Shown one piece after another: positions 19,995 to 30,917 of a stretch of 64,000 bases of DNA. Under the pieces are notes generated by a model that was not told where the DNA came from, made no database searches, and was given only the letters and a program-made list of their open reading frames with translations. The position numbers and the translations under genes are program-made. The stretch is from Planococcus sp. CPCC 101016 (lineage in GTDB: Bacteria > Bacillota > Bacilli > Bacillales_A > Planococcaceae), in NCBI RefSeq assembly GCF_007859295.1, contig NZ_VOHB01000002.1, positions 2,342,043 to 2,406,042 on the forward strand. Reading direction: 5' to 3'. Position 1 is the stretch's first letter; each line of letters opens with the position of its first letter.

Positions 19995-20009
19995 TTATAA
20001 TTATTATAA
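19995..20009. promoter_or_regulatory. PerR box upstream of hemA
   Basis: TTATAATTATTATAA is a 15/15 match to the PerR consensus TTATAATNATTATAA, about 109 nt upstream of hemA. In B. subtilis the hemAXCDBL operon belongs to the peroxide regulon repressed by PerR. The site is about 58 bp upstream of the -10 proposed here, so either a second promoter is used or the -10 assignment is wrong. The rest of 19887-20265 shows nothing else I can name. Confidence 0.85.
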
Positions 20010-20265
20010 ACTAATACTAGCAAAGGAGTTTCACGTCTACAAGTATAACGCTCTTAGTCGGAATTGACTGTTAACTTATCTAAATAAAGGTTGAAGAAAT
20101 CGTTTCACACGGACGCTTTCTTATCAGTAGTCAAACCTCTTTCTCCTCGAGATTCCGAGAGAACAGAATAAGCAAGGAGCCTAAAGGGCTGCTTTCCTTT
20201 CCAGCGCTCGCTGTTACAAATTTTTTAGAACGAGGAAATACATAAGCAATAAGTTTTTTCGTCAA

Positions 20266-20297
20266 TAAAAAAAGCACAACCCGAAGGCTGCGCTTTG
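20266..20297 (-). terminator. terminator after engB
   Basis: AAAGCGCAGCC, TTC, GGGTTGTGCTTTTTTT on the minus strand: a G:C/G:T stem followed by seven T. It separates lon-engB from the hem operon. Confidence 0.85.
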
Positions 20298-20303
20298 ATT
20301 TCT

Positions 20304-20885
20304 TTACATTCTGCTTTCGATTTCTTGCCATGCTTCGTCTTTCCCCAGTCCGGTTTCGGATGAGAAAACAATCAATGGATCGGATTTGTCCATGTCCAAG
20401 GTGGTGCGGACAATTTTCTTGTGCTTGTCCCATTTTCCTTTTGGAATTTTATCCGCTTTGGTAGCGATGATGATGCAAGGAATTTCAAAATGCTTCATGA
20501 AGTCATACATCGCCACATCATCTTTGCTCGGTGGATGGCGCAAATCGACGATTTGAATGACTGCGCGCAATGGCTCGCGGTCCGTGATATAACGTTCAAT
20601 CATTTTGCCCCATGCTTCACGTTCGCTCTTCGACACTTTAGCATAGCCGTATCCTGGAACATCGACATAGAACAGTTTTTCTTCAATTTTATAGAAGTTC
20701 AAAGTTTGTGTCTTGCCGGGTTTTGATGAAATGCGCGCCATGCTTTTACGCCCGATCATTTTGTTGATGAAAGACGATTTGCCGACGTTTGACCGCCCTG
20801 CTAAAGCGAATTCCGGGAGGCCATCCTCCGGATACTGATCCGGACGGACGGCACTGATTACTAGTTCTACATTATTAACCTTCAT
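20304..20885 (-). CDS. engB: ribosome biogenesis GTPase EngB/YsxC
   Basis: 193 aa. GTPase needed for 50S subunit assembly. G1 is [11 protein letters not shown] (about residue 30), G3 DVPGYGYA, G4 TKADK, and the switch region has [10 protein letters not shown]. Typical length. Its start overlaps the lon stop by 4 nt, the same pair arrangement as lonA-ysxC of B. subtilis. Confidence 0.96.
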   Translation of the reverse strand: MKVNNVELVISAVRPDQYPEDGLPEFALAGRSNVGKSSFINKMIGRKSMARISSKPGKTQTLNFYKIEEKLFYVDVPGYGYAKVSKSEREAWGKMIERYITDREPLRAVIQIVDLRHPPSKDDVAMYDFMKHFEIPCIIIATKADKIPKGKWDKHKKIVRTTLDMDKSDPLIVFSSETGLGKDEAWQEIESRM

Positions 20886-23209
20886 TCATTTTCTCCTTCC
20901 AAGGCAATTTCCAATGCCTCGTCTGCTTGAGAGACCAATTTAAAGGTCAGTTCTTCGCGGATTGTTTCTGGGATATCTTCCAGATCCCGCTCGTTATCAA
21001 TCGGCAGGATGATGGTTTTGAGACCCGCACGGTGGGCACTCAAGGTTTTTTCTTTGATGCCGCCGATTGGCAGAACGCGTCCACGAAGCGTGATTTCACC
21101 AGTCATACCGACTTCACGGCGAATCGGACGTTTCGTTAAAGCGGAAACCAACGCTGTGGCAATGGTGATCCCTGCTGAAGGACCGTCTTTTGGAACAGCA
21201 CCTTCGGGAACGTGGATATGAATATCATGCGATTCGTGGAAATTCGGATCTATGCCTAAAGATTCTGCTCGGGCCCGGACGAATGATAAAGCCGTCTGTG
21301 CAGATTCCTTCATGACGTCACCCAGTTTACCAGTCAATTGCAATTTGCCTTTTCCTGCAGACAGGGAAACTTCGATTTGAAGCGTATCGCCTCCAACAGT
21401 TGTGTAGGCAAGGCCAGTTGCGACGCCGATCTGATTTTCTGTTTCTGCCATGCCATAACGGAATTTACGTTTTCCAAGGTAAGACTCGACTTCTTCTGAG
21501 CCGACATTCACTTGCTCTTTTTCTTTTGAGATGATTTGCTTGGTCACTTTGCGGCAAATCGATGCAATTTGGCGTTCCAGTCCACGGACACCGGCTTCAC
21601 GCGTATAGTAGCGGACGATATTGAGCAACGCTTCGTCTTCAAACTGCAGCTGCTCTTCCGTCAGGCCATGTTCCTTCAATTGTTTCGGTGCTAAGTGGTT
21701 TTTTGCGATCATCTGTTTTTCGGCTTCCGTGTAGCCGGCAATCGAAATGACTTCCATGCGGTCACGCAACGGCCCCGGAATCGATCCGAGGTCATTGGCT
21801 GTCGCAATGAAAAGAACATTCGAAAGATCATAAGTTTCTTCTACATAATGGTCACTGAATGAATTATTCTGCTCCGGATCCAATACTTCCAGCATCGCTG
21901 AAGACGGATCACCGCGGAAATCATTCGACATCTTATCAATTTCATCCAATAGGAATACCGGATTTACAGTTCCAGCTTTTTTCATCCCTTGTATGATACG
22001 CCCTGGCATTGCACCGACATAAGTCCGGCGATGACCGCGTATTTCCGATTCATCACGGACGCCGCCAAGTGATACACGGACGAAATTGCGATCCAATGAT
22101 TCAGCAATCGATTTTGCCAAAGAGGTTTTACCGACACCTGGAGGGCCTACTAGACAAAGAATTGGACCGCGCAAAGAATTGGTCATCTGTTGAACAGCCA
22201 AATACTCAAGGACACGTTCTTTGACGCTCTCCAGTCCGTCGTGGTCACGGTCCAATACTTCTTCAGCGTATTTGATATCCAGACGATCTTCTGTTGCCTC
22301 CGACCAAGGAATTGTCACAAGCCATTCGATGTAATTACGGATAATGCCGCTTTCTGCTGCTGCAGAAGGCAGTTTTTCATAACGATCGAGTTCTTTCAAA
22401 GCTACTTTTTGAGTGGATTCCGGCATATCTGCTTCTTCAATCCGCTTTTTCAAGTCGACTACTTCAGCTGATTTGCCGTCTTTATCACCAAGTTCAGTTT
22501 GAATGGCTTTCATCTGCTCGCGCAAGTAAAATTCTTTCTGGGTTTGCTCCATCGCTTTTTTCACACGTAGATTGATCCGTTTTTCCAGATCCACTACTTC
22601 CTGTTCGCTGTGCAGACGCGTTATCAACAATTCTAATCGTTTACTGATATCGAAAGTTTCCAGCACTTCCTGTTTAGCAGCTACTTTCATAGAGAGATGA
22701 GAAGCGACCATATCCGCTAAACGGCCCGGCTCTTCAATGTCCGCTACGGTATTGTAGGTTTCCGTCGTCACTTTTTTGGAACTCTTTGCATAGTTCTCAA
22801 AATGCTCTAGGAGTAAACGCATCAAGGCATCTTGTTCTGCGTCTCTTTCGGTCTCGTCAGGGAAAGATGTCACTTCAACAACCGTAAAGTTGTCTGCTTC
22901 TTCGTAATTTTTCATTTGTCCGCGTTCTAAACCTTCAACCAATACACGAATCGTGCCGTTCGGTAACTTTAGCATTTGTTTAACATAAGCCAAAGTACCG
23001 ATTTTATGAAGGTCGTCTTTTTCAGGCTGTTCAGTGCTCATATCTTTTTGAGTCGCCAAAAAGACGATATTGTCTTCAAGCAAGGCCTGTTCCAATGCAG
23101 CCACAGAACGTTCACGGCCGACATCTATATGCAGCACCATTGTCGGAAATACGAGCAAGCCTCGTAACGGTAATAATGGCACGCGTTTTGTAACTTTTTT
23201 CTTAGCCAT
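20882..23209 (-). CDS. lon: ATP-dependent protease Lon
   Basis: 775 aa from the ATG at 23209 (GGAGGTGA 8 nt upstream), giving [17 protein letters not shown]; a farther upstream in-frame ATG lacks a site. It has an N-terminal substrate-recognition domain, Walker [14 protein letters not shown] (about 353), Walker [11 protein letters not shown], and a C-terminal protease with catalytic Ser in PKDGPSAGI (about 677) and Lys in GGIKEK. B. subtilis carries lonB between lonA and clpX; here there is only 327 bp with a dispersed repeat. Confidence 0.97.
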   Translation of the reverse strand: MAKKKVTKRVPLLPLRGLLVFPTMVLHIDVGRERSVAALEQALLEDNIVFLATQKDMSTEQPEKDDLHKIGTLAYVKQMLKLPNGTIRVLVEGLERGQMKNYEEADNFTVVEVTSFPDETERDAEQDALMRLLLEHFENYAKSSKKVTTETYNTVADIEEPGRLADMVASHLSMKVAAKQEVLETFDISKRLELLITRLHSEQEVVDLEKRINLRVKKAMEQTQKEFYLREQMKAIQTELGDKDGKSAEVVDLKKRIEEADMPESTQKVALKELDRYEKLPSAAAESGIIRNYIEWLVTIPWSEATEDRLDIKYAEEVLDRDHDGLESVKERVLEYLAVQQMTNSLRGPILCLVGPPGVGKTSLAKSIAESLDRNFVRVSLGGVRDESEIRGHRRTYVGAMPGRIIQGMKKAGTVNPVFLLDEIDKMSNDFRGDPSSAMLEVLDPEQNNSFSDHYVEETYDLSNVLFIATANDLGSIPGPLRDRMEVISIAGYTEAEKQMIAKNHLAPKQLKEHGLTEEQLQFEDEALLNIVRYYTREAGVRGLERQIASICRKVTKQIISKEKEQVNVGSEEVESYLGKRKFRYGMAETENQIGVATGLAYTTVGGDTLQIEVSLSAGKGKLQLTGKLGDVMKESAQTALSFVRARAESLGIDPNFHESHDIHIHVPEGAVPKDGPSAGITIATALVSALTKRPIRREVGMTGEITLRGRVLPIGGIKEKTLSAHRAGLKTIILPIDNERDLEDIPETIREELTFKLVSQADEALEIALEGENE

Positions 23210-23261
23210 GTGAAAAGTCACCTCCGGGAATATTTTCAACGTGAATCTGAAGCATTTGGGC

Positions 23262-23425
23262 TGTCGAGCCTTAATAAATGCTTTCGCTTTTCTTTGTCCA
23301 GCTGCAGCAGCCAGCTCCCTGAGTGTAAGCCACTCCGGCTATGCGGCTGAAAACACGCCACTTCACCGGATCGTCTTACCCCTGTCGGAGCTAAATGGCT
23401 GCTTCTGCTTTTCTAACAAAAACGG
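23262..23425. repeat. dispersed intergenic repeat, copy between clpX and lon
   Basis: This shares the pattern of the copies near 57.7, 63.1-63.3 and 63.7 kb: gcttttctttgTCCAGCTgCAGC, then AGCTCCcTGAGTgTAAGcC, GCGGC..AACACGCC, TCTTACcCCTGTCGGAGCTAA and a closing gcTTcTGCTTTTCT. The two ends are partly complementary, so the element can fold. It is non-coding and diverged. It fills most of the 327-bp clpX-lon gap; in the remainder, up to 23536, I see nothing. Confidence 0.7.
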
Positions 23426-23536
23426 ACTAACTCAGAACGCGCGGATGCGCACGATCAAGAGTCAGCCCGTATCATCCTTTTTGATTGGTTCACTTAGCAC
23501 TCAGCGAGAAAGTTCCACTGGGTCATGTTCCAGTCA

Positions 23537-24808
23537 TTATGCGGATGTTTTCTCGTTATTGTCGTTAACGTACACGGAGCCATCTTCCAAGATAAGTTTA
23601 GGCTGTACGCTATCCGCAACAGTTTCTTTAGTAATGACACATTCAACGATATCTTCACGTGAAGGAAGATCAAACATCACTTCAAGCATGATGTTCTCGA
23701 TAATTGAACGGAGTCCACGGGCACCGGTTTTGCGTTCAATCGCAAGTTTTGCAATTTCAACAAGTGCACCAGGTTCGAAAGTCAATTTAACGCCATCAAG
23801 CTCCATCATTTTCTGATACTGCTTGATCAATGCATTTTTAGGCTCAGTCAAAATTTCGACCAATGCTTTTTCATCCAATTGCTCAAGGCTTGCCAATACC
23901 GGCAAACGGCCGATGAACTCTGGAATCAAACCAAATTTCAATAGATCTTCAGGAATCAACTGGCTGAGCAATGATTTATCATCAAGCTCTTCTTTGTTCG
24001 GGTCTGCACCGAAACCGATGATTTTATTGCCCAGACGGCGTTTGATGATTTGATCCACTCCGTCAAAAGCGCCACCTACGATGAACAAGACGTTCGTCGT
24101 ATCGATTTGGATAAATTCCTGATGAGGATGCTTGCGTCCGCCTTGTGGGGGTACGCTCGCGGTTGTGCCTTCCAAAATTTTCAGAAGGGCCTGTTGTACA
24201 CCTTCACCAGAAACATCGCGTGTAATCGATGGGTTTTCGGATTTGCGAGCCACTTTATCGATTTCATCGATATAAATGATTCCTTTTTCTGCGCGCTCAA
24301 CATCATAATCTGCAGCTTGGATCAGCTTCAATAGAATGTTCTCCACGTCTTCGCCGACATAGCCGGCTTCCGTCAATGAAGTTGCATCTGCAATCGCAAA
24401 CGGCACGTTCAGAATACGGGCCAAAGTTTGAGCCAGTAAGGTTTTACCGCTCCCTGTTGGTCCGATTAATACAATATTGGATTTCGACAACTCAACATCA
24501 TCAATCTTACTGTTGGAATTGACGCGTTTATAGTGATTATATACTGCTACAGCCAGTGACTTCTTCGCTTTTTCCTGACCGATTACATAGCCATTCAAAA
24601 TATCCAGAATTTCTTTTGGCTTAGGCACTTCTTTGAATTCTACTTCTTCATCTGTACCAAGCTCTTCTTCTACGATTTCCGTACAAAGCTCAATACATTC
24701 GTCACAAATATAAACACCCGGTCCTGCGACCAGTTTACGAACCTGCTCTTGTGGTTTGCCACAAAACGAACATTTTAAATGCTCTTTCTCGTCATTGAAT
24801 TTGAACAA
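23537..24808 (-). CDS. clpX: ATP-dependent Clp protease ATP-binding subunit ClpX
   Basis: 423 aa from the TTG at 24808 (AGGGGTG 6 nt upstream), which gives the family start [17 protein letters not shown]; a GTG three codons earlier abuts that site. AAA+ unfoldase that feeds ClpP. N-terminal C4 zinc finger (CSFC...CDEC, about residues 11-37), Walker [15 protein letters not shown] (about 117), Walker [13 protein letters not shown], and sensor regions after residue 300. Downstream of tig as in B. subtilis. Confidence 0.96.
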   Translation of the reverse strand: MFKFNDEKEHLKCSFCGKPQEQVRKLVAGPGVYICDECIELCTEIVEEELGTDEEVEFKEVPKPKEILDILNGYVIGQEKAKKSLAVAVYNHYKRVNSNSKIDDVELSKSNIVLIGPTGSGKTLLAQTLARILNVPFAIADATSLTEAGYVGEDVENILLKLIQAADYDVERAEKGIIYIDEIDKVARKSENPSITRDVSGEGVQQALLKILEGTTASVPPQGGRKHPHQEFIQIDTTNVLFIVGGAFDGVDQIIKRRLGNKIIGFGADPNKEELDDKSLLSQLIPEDLLKFGLIPEFIGRLPVLASLEQLDEKALVEILTEPKNALIKQYQKMMELDGVKLTFEPGALVEIAKLAIERKTGARGLRSIIENIMLEVMFDLPSREDIVECVITKETVADSVQPKLILEDGSVYVNDNNEKTSA

Positions 24809-24925
24809 TGTATTCACCCCTATTCAAGCCATTATCTTACAAGATTATCGTAATTGTAGCAACTATTTAGATTCACAGTCAATTTTGCGGCTGTGGATGT
24901 ATGAATTCAGTGTTCTATGTAGCGG

Positions 24926-24958
24926 AAAACAAGGTGCGTCTCCGCACCTTGTTCGCCT
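24926..24958 (-). terminator. terminator after tig
   Basis: GAACAAGGTGCGGAGACGCACCTTGTTTTCC on the minus strand: an 11-bp stem with a GAGA-type loop and a short T run. It lies between tig and clpX. Confidence 0.75.
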
Positions 24959-24981
24959 ATTCTATATTTATTGCTTATGTG

Positions 24982-26268
24982 TTATTCAGAGATTTTAGCG
25001 TTGTCCACTAGGAACTCGACTGTATTCTGCATGCGGATATCATTTTCAAGCATTTCAGTTCCACCTAGAGCTGTTTTGATCTGTTCAATGTCCATGTTGA
25101 ATTGACCAGCCATTTTTTCTAGCTCTTTGTCGATGTCTTCTGAAGTTACTTGCATGTTTTCAGCTTCAGCAATTGCCTCAAGTGTCAATGAAACGCGTAC
25201 GCGTGTTTCAGCATCACCGTGCATTTGCTCACGAAGTGCAGCTTCGTCTTGGCCTGAGAACTGGAAGTACAACTCAAGGTTCATACCCTGTTGAGTCAAG
25301 CGCTGTTCGAAATCACTCATCATACGGTCCATTTCAGTATGGATCATTGCATGAGGAATATCGATTGTTGCGTTTTCAGCCGCTTTTTGAACCAATTCGT
25401 CGCGAAGCTTAGCATCAGCAGCAGATTTTTTCTCAGCGATCAAGCTTTCTTTCATTTTCGTGCGTAGTGCATCCAAGCTTTCAACTTCTGGATCAATTTC
25501 TTTAGCCAGCTCGTCGTTCAACTCTGGAAGTTCTTTGCCTTTAACTTCGTTTACTTTCACTTTGAACGTTGCAGCTTTTCCTGCAAGTTCAGCAGCGTGG
25601 TATTCTTCTGGGAAAGTGACTTCTACGTCTTTTTCTTCTCCAGTTTTTACGCCAACCAACTGCTCTTCGAATCCTGGGATAAATGAGTTTGAACCGATTT
25701 CAAGGGAGTAGTCACTGCCTTGTCCGCCTTCAAATGCTTCTCCATCTACAAATCCTTCAAAATCGATAACAGCTGTATCGCCTTCAACGATCGCTTCGTC
25801 TTCTTTAACAGTCAACTCAGCCAAACGCTCCTGGTTTTCTTTCAACTGGTTTTCGATATCTTCGTCAGTCACTTCAGTATCAGGTTTTGATGCTTCAAGA
25901 CCTTTGTATTCGCCAAGCTCAACTTCAGGTTTTACAATCACTTTCGCTGTAAATACTAGCGGCTGGTTCTTTTCGATCGTTTCAATGTCGATTTCAGGAC
26001 GGTCAACTGGGTTGATTCCTGCTTCTTCAACTGCATTCGCGTAAGCGTCAGGCAGGATGAAATCCAATGCGTCCTGGTAAAGTGATTCAACGCCAAAACG
26101 TTTTTCGAACATTTGACGAGGCATTTTCCCTTTACGGAAGCCTGGTACGTTAATTTCTTTTACAACTTTCTTAAACGCTTTATCAAGACCTGCGTTTACT
26201 TCTTCTGCAGGAACTTCGATTGTAAGAATCCCTGTGTTACCTTCTTGTTTTTCCCATTTTGCTGACAT
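24982..26268 (-). CDS. tig: trigger factor (ribosome-associated chaperone, PPIase)
   Basis: 428 aa. N-terminal ribosome-docking domain with [18 protein letters not shown] (about residues 42-59), a central FKBP-type prolyl isomerase domain ([17 protein letters not shown], about 162), and a long helical C-terminal substrate cradle. GGAGGG lies 8 nt before the ATG. Monocistronic by appearance, upstream of clpX. Confidence 0.97.
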   Translation of the reverse strand: MSAKWEKQEGNTGILTIEVPAEEVNAGLDKAFKKVVKEINVPGFRKGKMPRQMFEKRFGVESLYQDALDFILPDAYANAVEEAGINPVDRPEIDIETIEKNQPLVFTAKVIVKPEVELGEYKGLEASKPDTEVTDEDIENQLKENQERLAELTVKEDEAIVEGDTAVIDFEGFVDGEAFEGGQGSDYSLEIGSNSFIPGFEEQLVGVKTGEEKDVEVTFPEEYHAAELAGKAATFKVKVNEVKGKELPELNDELAKEIDPEVESLDALRTKMKESLIAEKKSAADAKLRDELVQKAAENATIDIPHAMIHTEMDRMMSDFEQRLTQQGMNLELYFQFSGQDEAALREQMHGDAETRVRVSLTLEAIAEAENMQVTSEDIDKELEKMAGQFNMDIEQIKTALGGTEMLENDIRMQNTVEFLVDNAKISE

Positions 26269-26370
26269 ATTATAAGCCCTCCAAACATTTTCTACAAAGT
26301 CATTTTACGTTTTATACGAATTTTGACAACTTCAATATTATAGCACACATAGAGTCAGGTTCAACTATTT

Positions 26371-27351
26371 CTACCCATTCCTCATCTCGAACCACAGTTC
26401 AGCCTGCTGGATCAGCTCCAGCAGCTTCTCATCTTCATCGAATGAAGTCAGTCCGCTGAACAGTCCTTCTGTATAATCCATATACCCTTGAGCCACTTCC
26501 GCTTCTTTGTAATCGTCCCAAATGAACGGATACAGCAAGTATATATGGCGTTCAAACAGTTCTTTTACCAATTCAAGCCGCGTTGGGTCTTTCGCTAGCG
26601 CATCTTCCATAATCGCCATAATGCTTCTGATCCGGCTATTGTTTACTGGGTCTGGCAATTCGCTGATATGGAAGGTTCCTTTATAATTGAATTTCTGAAC
26701 TGCCACTTCCGCTTCAATTTTTTCCTGATACAACATGAACAATATGTATGTCTTCGTCAATAAATCAGCTTCCGGATGTTCAATAATTGCCAACAACTTC
26801 TTTTTTATCGCCTGATAGGACGTGGTCGGCAAATCCAGAATCAGCTGTTCCTGCTCAGCAGGGTGCAATGCCAAAAATGGTTCGATTGCATAAAGTGATG
26901 CATCCACTTTTTCAGTCGCAGTGTTGGCAACAATCCGCTCGTTTAGCTCCCGCAGTTGGTGAAACTGCTCCAGCCGTTCTTCGGGCAGCACTTTTTCTTC
27001 TATTAAAACTTCGATCATTTTTTCCGCTTCTTCAAATTCACGGACTTGCATCAAAATACTTATGTATAACTCCATGGTTTCCAGGTAATGGATCGGACCG
27101 ACATTCAACAATTCGCGGCATACTTCCAAGGCTTCTTCGAATTCACCAAGTTCATATAGGCAATAGGTATAGCCACCTAATGCAGCTGCGTGTTCAGGCT
27201 CGTAAGAAAGCACCTGATACAGGCTATCACGGGCATCTTCGTACTTTTCTTCTTTAAGAAACGTCATCCCTTCTGCCAGCAAGCGGTTTACTGTCGTCGG
27301 AAAGACAATTACATTCCCTTTGCGCTTTAAATCCCTGTATTTCTTTCGCAT
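26371..27351 (-). CDS. tetratricopeptide-repeat protein (YsoA-like)
   Basis: 326 aa from the ATG at 27351 (AGGTGG just upstream); earlier in-frame starts extend beyond the site. Residues about 22-135 form TPR-like helical pairs (EGMTFLKEEKYEDARDSLY, ALGGYTYCLYELGEFEEAL). The remainder is all-helical and acidic, with no enzyme motif. B. subtilis has a TPR protein, YsoA, at the same place upstream of tig. Function unknown; a protein-interaction role is likely. Confidence 0.85.
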   Translation of the reverse strand: MRKKYRDLKRKGNVIVFPTTVNRLLAEGMTFLKEEKYEDARDSLYQVLSYEPEHAAALGGYTYCLYELGEFEEALEVCRELLNVGPIHYLETMELYISILMQVREFEEAEKMIEVLIEEKVLPEERLEQFHQLRELNERIVANTATEKVDASLYAIEPFLALHPAEQEQLILDLPTTSYQAIKKKLLAIIEHPEADLLTKTYILFMLYQEKIEAEVAVQKFNYKGTFHISELPDPVNNSRIRSIMAIMEDALAKDPTRLELVKELFERHIYLLYPFIWDDYKEAEVAQGYMDYTEGLFSGLTSFDEDEKLLELIQQAELWFEMRNG

Positions 27352-27438
27352 CCTACCACCTCTTTTGTATCTCATAATCATAACATATTCCCGTTTGGCC
27401 GAAAATAAAAACCTTATTCCCGCAATAATAATCTCTCT

Positions 27439-27738
27439 TTACCACAGTGGTTTCTGCTCATTGCTCAGCTCTATCATTTTAGGAATTAAGGACAGGTCGA
27501 CAATAATTAAACTCGACATCATCATGATTGTATAGGACAGGGGAATATCCCAGATTGTTGAAAAAGGCAATGGCAATAATACCAGCCAGTTTATGTATGT
27601 CATGCGCTGTTTTGATTTGGGTGTTGCATACTGACTGCTTTGGCAATGTGGACAATTCATGGCTCCGCTGAACTTCCAAGAAGCCTTCATCGTTTGCTTC
27701 CAGCTCCACCGGATTCCACAACTCTTACATGTCGGCAT
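27439..27738 (-). CDS. CXXC-20-CXXC zinc-finger membrane protein (TIGR04104 type)
   Basis: 99 aa. It begins MPTCKSCGIRWSW and has a second pair CPHC about 23 residues later, the CXXC-20-CXXC knuckle of a family common in Bacillales. Two hydrophobic segments follow (about 48-66 and 67-86), so it is probably a membrane protein with a cytoplasmic zinc finger. GGGAGGTG lies 5 nt before the ATG. Function unknown. Confidence 0.82.
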   Translation of the reverse strand: MPTCKSCGIRWSWKQTMKASWKFSGAMNCPHCQSSQYATPKSKQRMTYINWLVLLPLPFSTIWDIPLSYTIMMMSSLIIVDLSLIPKMIELSNEQKPLW

Positions 27739-27856
27739 TCGAACACCTCCCTCTTATAGTACGAACCAAAAAAGATTTAGTTCCAGATTGATTTTTATTA
27801 TGCTAAGACGCTTGGGCAAGACGCCGACTTCATTAATCGAAACCAGATTTAGAAAA

Positions 27857-27899
27857 AAAAACCTCTCCACCGTTCACTGAACGATGGAGAGGTTTCTCT
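27857..27899 (-). terminator. terminator after tRNA-Arg
   Basis: AAACCTCTCCATCGTTCAGTGAACGGTGGAGAGGTTTTTTTT region on the minus strand: a long stem with a G:T pair, then an uninterrupted T run. It ends the rph-rdgB-tRNA unit. Confidence 0.9.
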
Positions 27900-27922
27900 T
27901 TGTACTATGTACATTCCTATAA

Positions 27923-27996
<74 letters not shown>

Positions 27997-28140
27997 CAAA
28001 GCTTTCTTGAAGTCCAGACAGTGGCACCTGCTGTTGCGGGTGGCTTCGCTTTTCTAACGAAAGACAATTTTAATTATAGGAATGATTTTAAGAAAAGTCA
28101 ATGCTATTTTAAAAAAATATTAAAAATAATAATGAACTTG

Positions 28141-28746
28141 TTAGTTTTGTTCAGTTAGCCACGCAGGCATGCTTTTATTGAGCTGGCGCAGCGCATTGCC
28201 GCGATGCGAAATCGCTGCTTTTTCATGAGGTTCAAGCTCAGCCATCGCTTTATCCTGAGCCGGAACAAAAAAGATAGGATCGTAGCCAAAACCACGGTCT
28301 CCACGGCGCTCATGAAGAATCATCCCTTCACATGAACCGGAAAAGGTTTCAGTCTTCTGCCCTGGAGCTGCCACTGCCAGAACACAGCGAAAACGGGCTG
28401 TGCGCTCACTGTTCGGTACGCCGTCCAATTTATCAAGCACTTTATTCATATTCGCTTCATCGCTCTTGTCAGCGCCTGCATAGCGGGCTGAGTAGACACC
28501 CGGCTCGCCATTTAACGCGTCGATTTCCAGGCCGCTATCGTCTGAAATGACTGGAATGCCTAACTCTTTTGATACTGTTTCGGCTTTCAGGATAGCATTT
28601 TCTTCAAATGTCACTCCGGTTTCTTCCACGTCCATGTCCTGCGCTACATCGAGCAGCGTCAACACTTCATAGCCCAATGGCGACAGCATCGTTTCAAAAT
28701 CCTTGGCTTTGCCTTTGTTTTGAGTCGCAATCACTATTCTTTTCAT
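28141..28746 (-). CDS. rdgB: XTP/dITP diphosphatase (RdgB/HAM1)
   Basis: 201 aa. It hydrolyses non-canonical purine triphosphates (dITP, XTP) to monophosphates and so sanitises the nucleotide pool. Motifs: [13 protein letters not shown] (start), [24 protein letters not shown] (about 67-90) and [12 protein letters not shown] (about 150). Overlaps rph by 4 nt, as ysnA follows rph in B. subtilis. Confidence 0.95.
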   Translation of the reverse strand: MKRIVIATQNKGKAKDFETMLSPLGYEVLTLLDVAQDMDVEETGVTFEENAILKAETVSKELGIPVISDDSGLEIDALNGEPGVYSARYAGADKSDEANMNKVLDKLDGVPNSERTARFRCVLAVAAPGQKTETFSGSCEGMILHERRGDRGFGYDPIFFVPAQDKAMAELEPHEKAAISHRGNALRQLNKSMPAWLTEQN

Positions 28747-29492
28747 CGTTCTGCAGTCACCTTTTCACCAATTCGCCCGGCAATGTCGCCCAGCGCTTTA
28801 CGCTGCATCGCGATCAATTGGCTGATTCCTGCTTCTCCAAGGTCCAGCAATTCGTTCAACTGAGCACGAGTGAAAGTGGATTCTTCTCCTGTGCCCTGCA
28901 ATTCCACAAAATGCCCTGCGCCTGTCATCACCAAGTTCATATCCACTTCCGCACTTGAATCCTCGATATAATTCAAATCAAGAATGGGTCCGTTTTCAGC
29001 TGTTATGCCGACACTTGTTGCAGCAAGAAAGTCGGTGACCGGGAATGCCGGCAAATCCAATTTTCCGATGGCCATTGTCATCGCGATAAATGCACCTGTA
29101 ATGGACGCTGTACGCGTTCCGCCATCTGCCTGGATAACGTCGCAATCAATCCATAATGTCCGCTCACCCAGCTTCTCCAGGTCAACTACTGCGCGTAGTG
29201 CACGTCCGATTAAGCGCTGGATCTCCATGGTGCGTCCTCCGATTTTACCGGCTGATGCTTCGCGGCGGTTCCGGCTATTCGTAGCGCGTGGCAGCATGGA
29301 GTATTCTGCAGTAATCCAACCCTTGCCCTGGCCCCGCAGGAAACCGGGCACTCTGTCTTCAATGGTTGCCGTACAGATGACTTTCGTCTGTCCGACTGTG
29401 ATCAATACCGAACCTTCTGGATGAATCAAGTAGTCGACGTCCACTGATACGGGACGCAGTTCGTTTGTTTGTCTATTATCTATGCGTGTCAT
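28743..29492 (-). CDS. rph: ribonuclease PH
   Basis: 249 aa. Phosphorolytic 3'-5' exoribonuclease that trims tRNA 3' ends. Conserved segments: [34 protein letters not shown] (read here as RNxRE and [12 protein letters not shown]), [19 protein letters not shown] (about 115-133). AAGGAGG upstream of the ATG. In B. subtilis the germination gene gerM lies between racE and rph; here the gap is under 80 bp. Confidence 0.96.
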   Translation of the reverse strand: MTRIDNRQTNELRPVSVDVDYLIHPEGSVLITVGQTKVICTATIEDRVPGFLRGQGKGWITAEYSMLPRATNSRNRREASAGKIGGRTMEIQRLIGRALRAVVDLEKLGERTLWIDCDVIQADGGTRTASITGAFIAMTMAIGKLDLPAFPVTDFLAATSVGITAENGPILDLNYIEDSSAEVDMNLVMTGAGHFVELQGTGEESTFTRAQLNELLDLGEAGISQLIAMQRKALGDIAGRIGEKVTAER

Positions 29493-29544
29493 AAAAATCC
29501 TCCTTGTATATGCTCAAATAGCTTACCATATTTCGCTGACAACG

Positions 29545-29580
29545 ACAAAAACCTGACGGCTGTGAGCCATCAGGTTTTGT
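29545..29580 (-). terminator. terminator after murI
   Basis: AACCTGATGGCT, CACA, GCCGTCAGGTTTTTG on the minus strand; the 5' half overlaps the last codons of murI. Confidence 0.88.
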
Positions 29581-30379
29581 GGAATCGTATAGAGTGGATG
29601 ATTGGTTCATCGATACCCAGCCATTTTTCGATGATGGAGCCAAAAATTTGCGTAGACCCCGATGTATAGAAATGATGCACCGGCGGCTGGCTCCATTCTG
29701 CAAATTGCTTTTTATAGCTCAAGTAACGCTCGACATCTTTTGCCGTTTCTTCGGCCGACGACAGCACATGCACCGTATCGCCAAGAACTTCTTCAATAAA
29801 CTCCTGCAGCAATGGGTAATGCGTACAGCCCAAAATTGCCGTATCGAATTCTTCATGAGCAATAGTCGCCAATGTGTCCTGAACGATCCGGTGAGCGAAC
29901 TCGCCTTCGTATTCATCACTTTCAACCAAGGGAACAAAACGAGGGCAAGCCAACTGCACAACATGCGAAGAAGAAACCAGTGACAGGATCGCTTTTTCGT
30001 ATGCCCCACTCTGCACCGTTCCCAACGTACCCAAAACGGCGATCTTTTTCGTCGTTGATGATTTAATTGCTGCTCGTGCCCCTGGAAAAATAACCCCAAT
30101 TACAGGAATCGGCAAGTTTTTCTGCAAGGAGTACAGCGCTGCTGCTGTTGCAGTATTGCAGGCGATGACCAGCATCTTAATATTCTTTTTCATCAATGCA
30201 TTGGCCATTTGCCATGTATAGGTCCGCACTTCCGAAAGCGGACGTGGTCCGTAAGGGCATCTGGCATTATCACCGATATAGTAAATTTGCTCATTCGGCA
30301 ACAGTTTCATTATTTCTTTTGCGACGGTAAGGCCGCCGACCCCTGAATCAATTACTCCGATTGGCGCATTCAACGTCAT
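29570..30379 (-). CDS. murI: glutamate racemase
   Basis: 269 aa. It makes D-glutamate for peptidoglycan. The two catalytic cysteines are visible in VIACNTATAAAL (about residue 73) and LGCTHYPLL (about 184), and GVIDSGVGGLTV at the N-terminus carries the catalytic-site Asp and Ser. AGAGGCG is immediately upstream of the ATG. Follows the MarR gene by 10 nt (racE of B. subtilis sits at this place). Confidence 0.96.
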   Translation of the reverse strand: MTLNAPIGVIDSGVGGLTVAKEIMKLLPNEQIYYIGDNARCPYGPRPLSEVRTYTWQMANALMKKNIKMLVIACNTATAAALYSLQKNLPIPVIGVIFPGARAAIKSSTTKKIAVLGTLGTVQSGAYEKAILSLVSSSHVVQLACPRFVPLVESDEYEGEFAHRIVQDTLATIAHEEFDTAILGCTHYPLLQEFIEEVLGDTVHVLSSAEETAKDVERYLSYKKQFAEWSQPPVHHFYTSGSTQIFGSIIEKWLGIDEPIIHSIRFHKT

Positions 30380-30389
30380 CGCCTCTATC

Positions 30390-30842
30390 CTATTTCATGT
30401 TTGTGTGCAATTTCTCAAGTAAGCCTGCAAATTGGACTGCTTCTTCTTCAGTAAAATTGGCTAATACTGTTTTCAAGTATTCTTGGCGCTTCTGGATAAC
30501 TTCTTCAATAACCCGTTCGCCTTCTTTTAATAACTTGATCCGTACGACGCGGCGATCCTGCTCTTCGCGAATACGGACAACCAGTTCATTTTTCTCCATA
30601 CGGTCAACCAGATCAGTTGTCGTGCTAAACGCTAAGAACATCTTATTCGACAAATCGCCGATTGTCATGTCTCCATGTTCAAACAGCCATTGCAGCGCGA
30701 CGAATTGAGGCGGTGTAATGGTGTAAGAATTTAAAATTTCACGGCCTTTTTGCTTGATGATTCCAGAAATATAACGCAATTCCTTTTCCATAAAGGCTAT
30801 ACGTTCTAAATCATGGCTGATATCTTGTTTATCCTCATTCAT
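30390..30842 (-). CDS. MarR-family transcriptional regulator (YsmB-like)
   Basis: 150 aa. Winged-helix MarR protein: TPPQFVALQWLFEHGDMTIGDLSNKMFLAFSTTTDLVDRMEKNELVVR covers helices and the recognition helix, followed by a wing with RxxDxRxxxI (EEQDRRVVRIKLL). AAGGAG site before the ATG. Ligand and target unknown. Co-directional with murI, 10 nt apart, as ysmB-racE in B. subtilis. Confidence 0.9.
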   Translation of the reverse strand: MNEDKQDISHDLERIAFMEKELRYISGIIKQKGREILNSYTITPPQFVALQWLFEHGDMTIGDLSNKMFLAFSTTTDLVDRMEKNELVVRIREEQDRRVVRIKLLKEGERVIEEVIQKRQEYLKTVLANFTEEEAVQFAGLLEKLHTNMK

Positions 30843-30917
30843 TACAATTAACCACTCCTTGAAAAACCTATCTTATTTCTATAGTGAAGGTTTTTTATTG
30901 ATATAGCAAGAACTCCC

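Noticed and set aside
20131-20433. 100-codon minus-strand open frame after engB
   Set aside because: It overlaps the engB 3' end and its terminator in another frame; no ribosome-binding site.
23241-23816. 191-codon plus-strand open frame across the clpX-lon gap
   Set aside because: It runs through a dispersed repeat and into the antisense of clpX; no sign of a real protein.
28003-28065. Fragment like the dispersed repeat next to tRNA-Arg
   Set aside because: Only short end-like words (GTCCAGAC, GCTTCGCTTTTCT) match; too short to claim, and no integration signature beside the tRNA.
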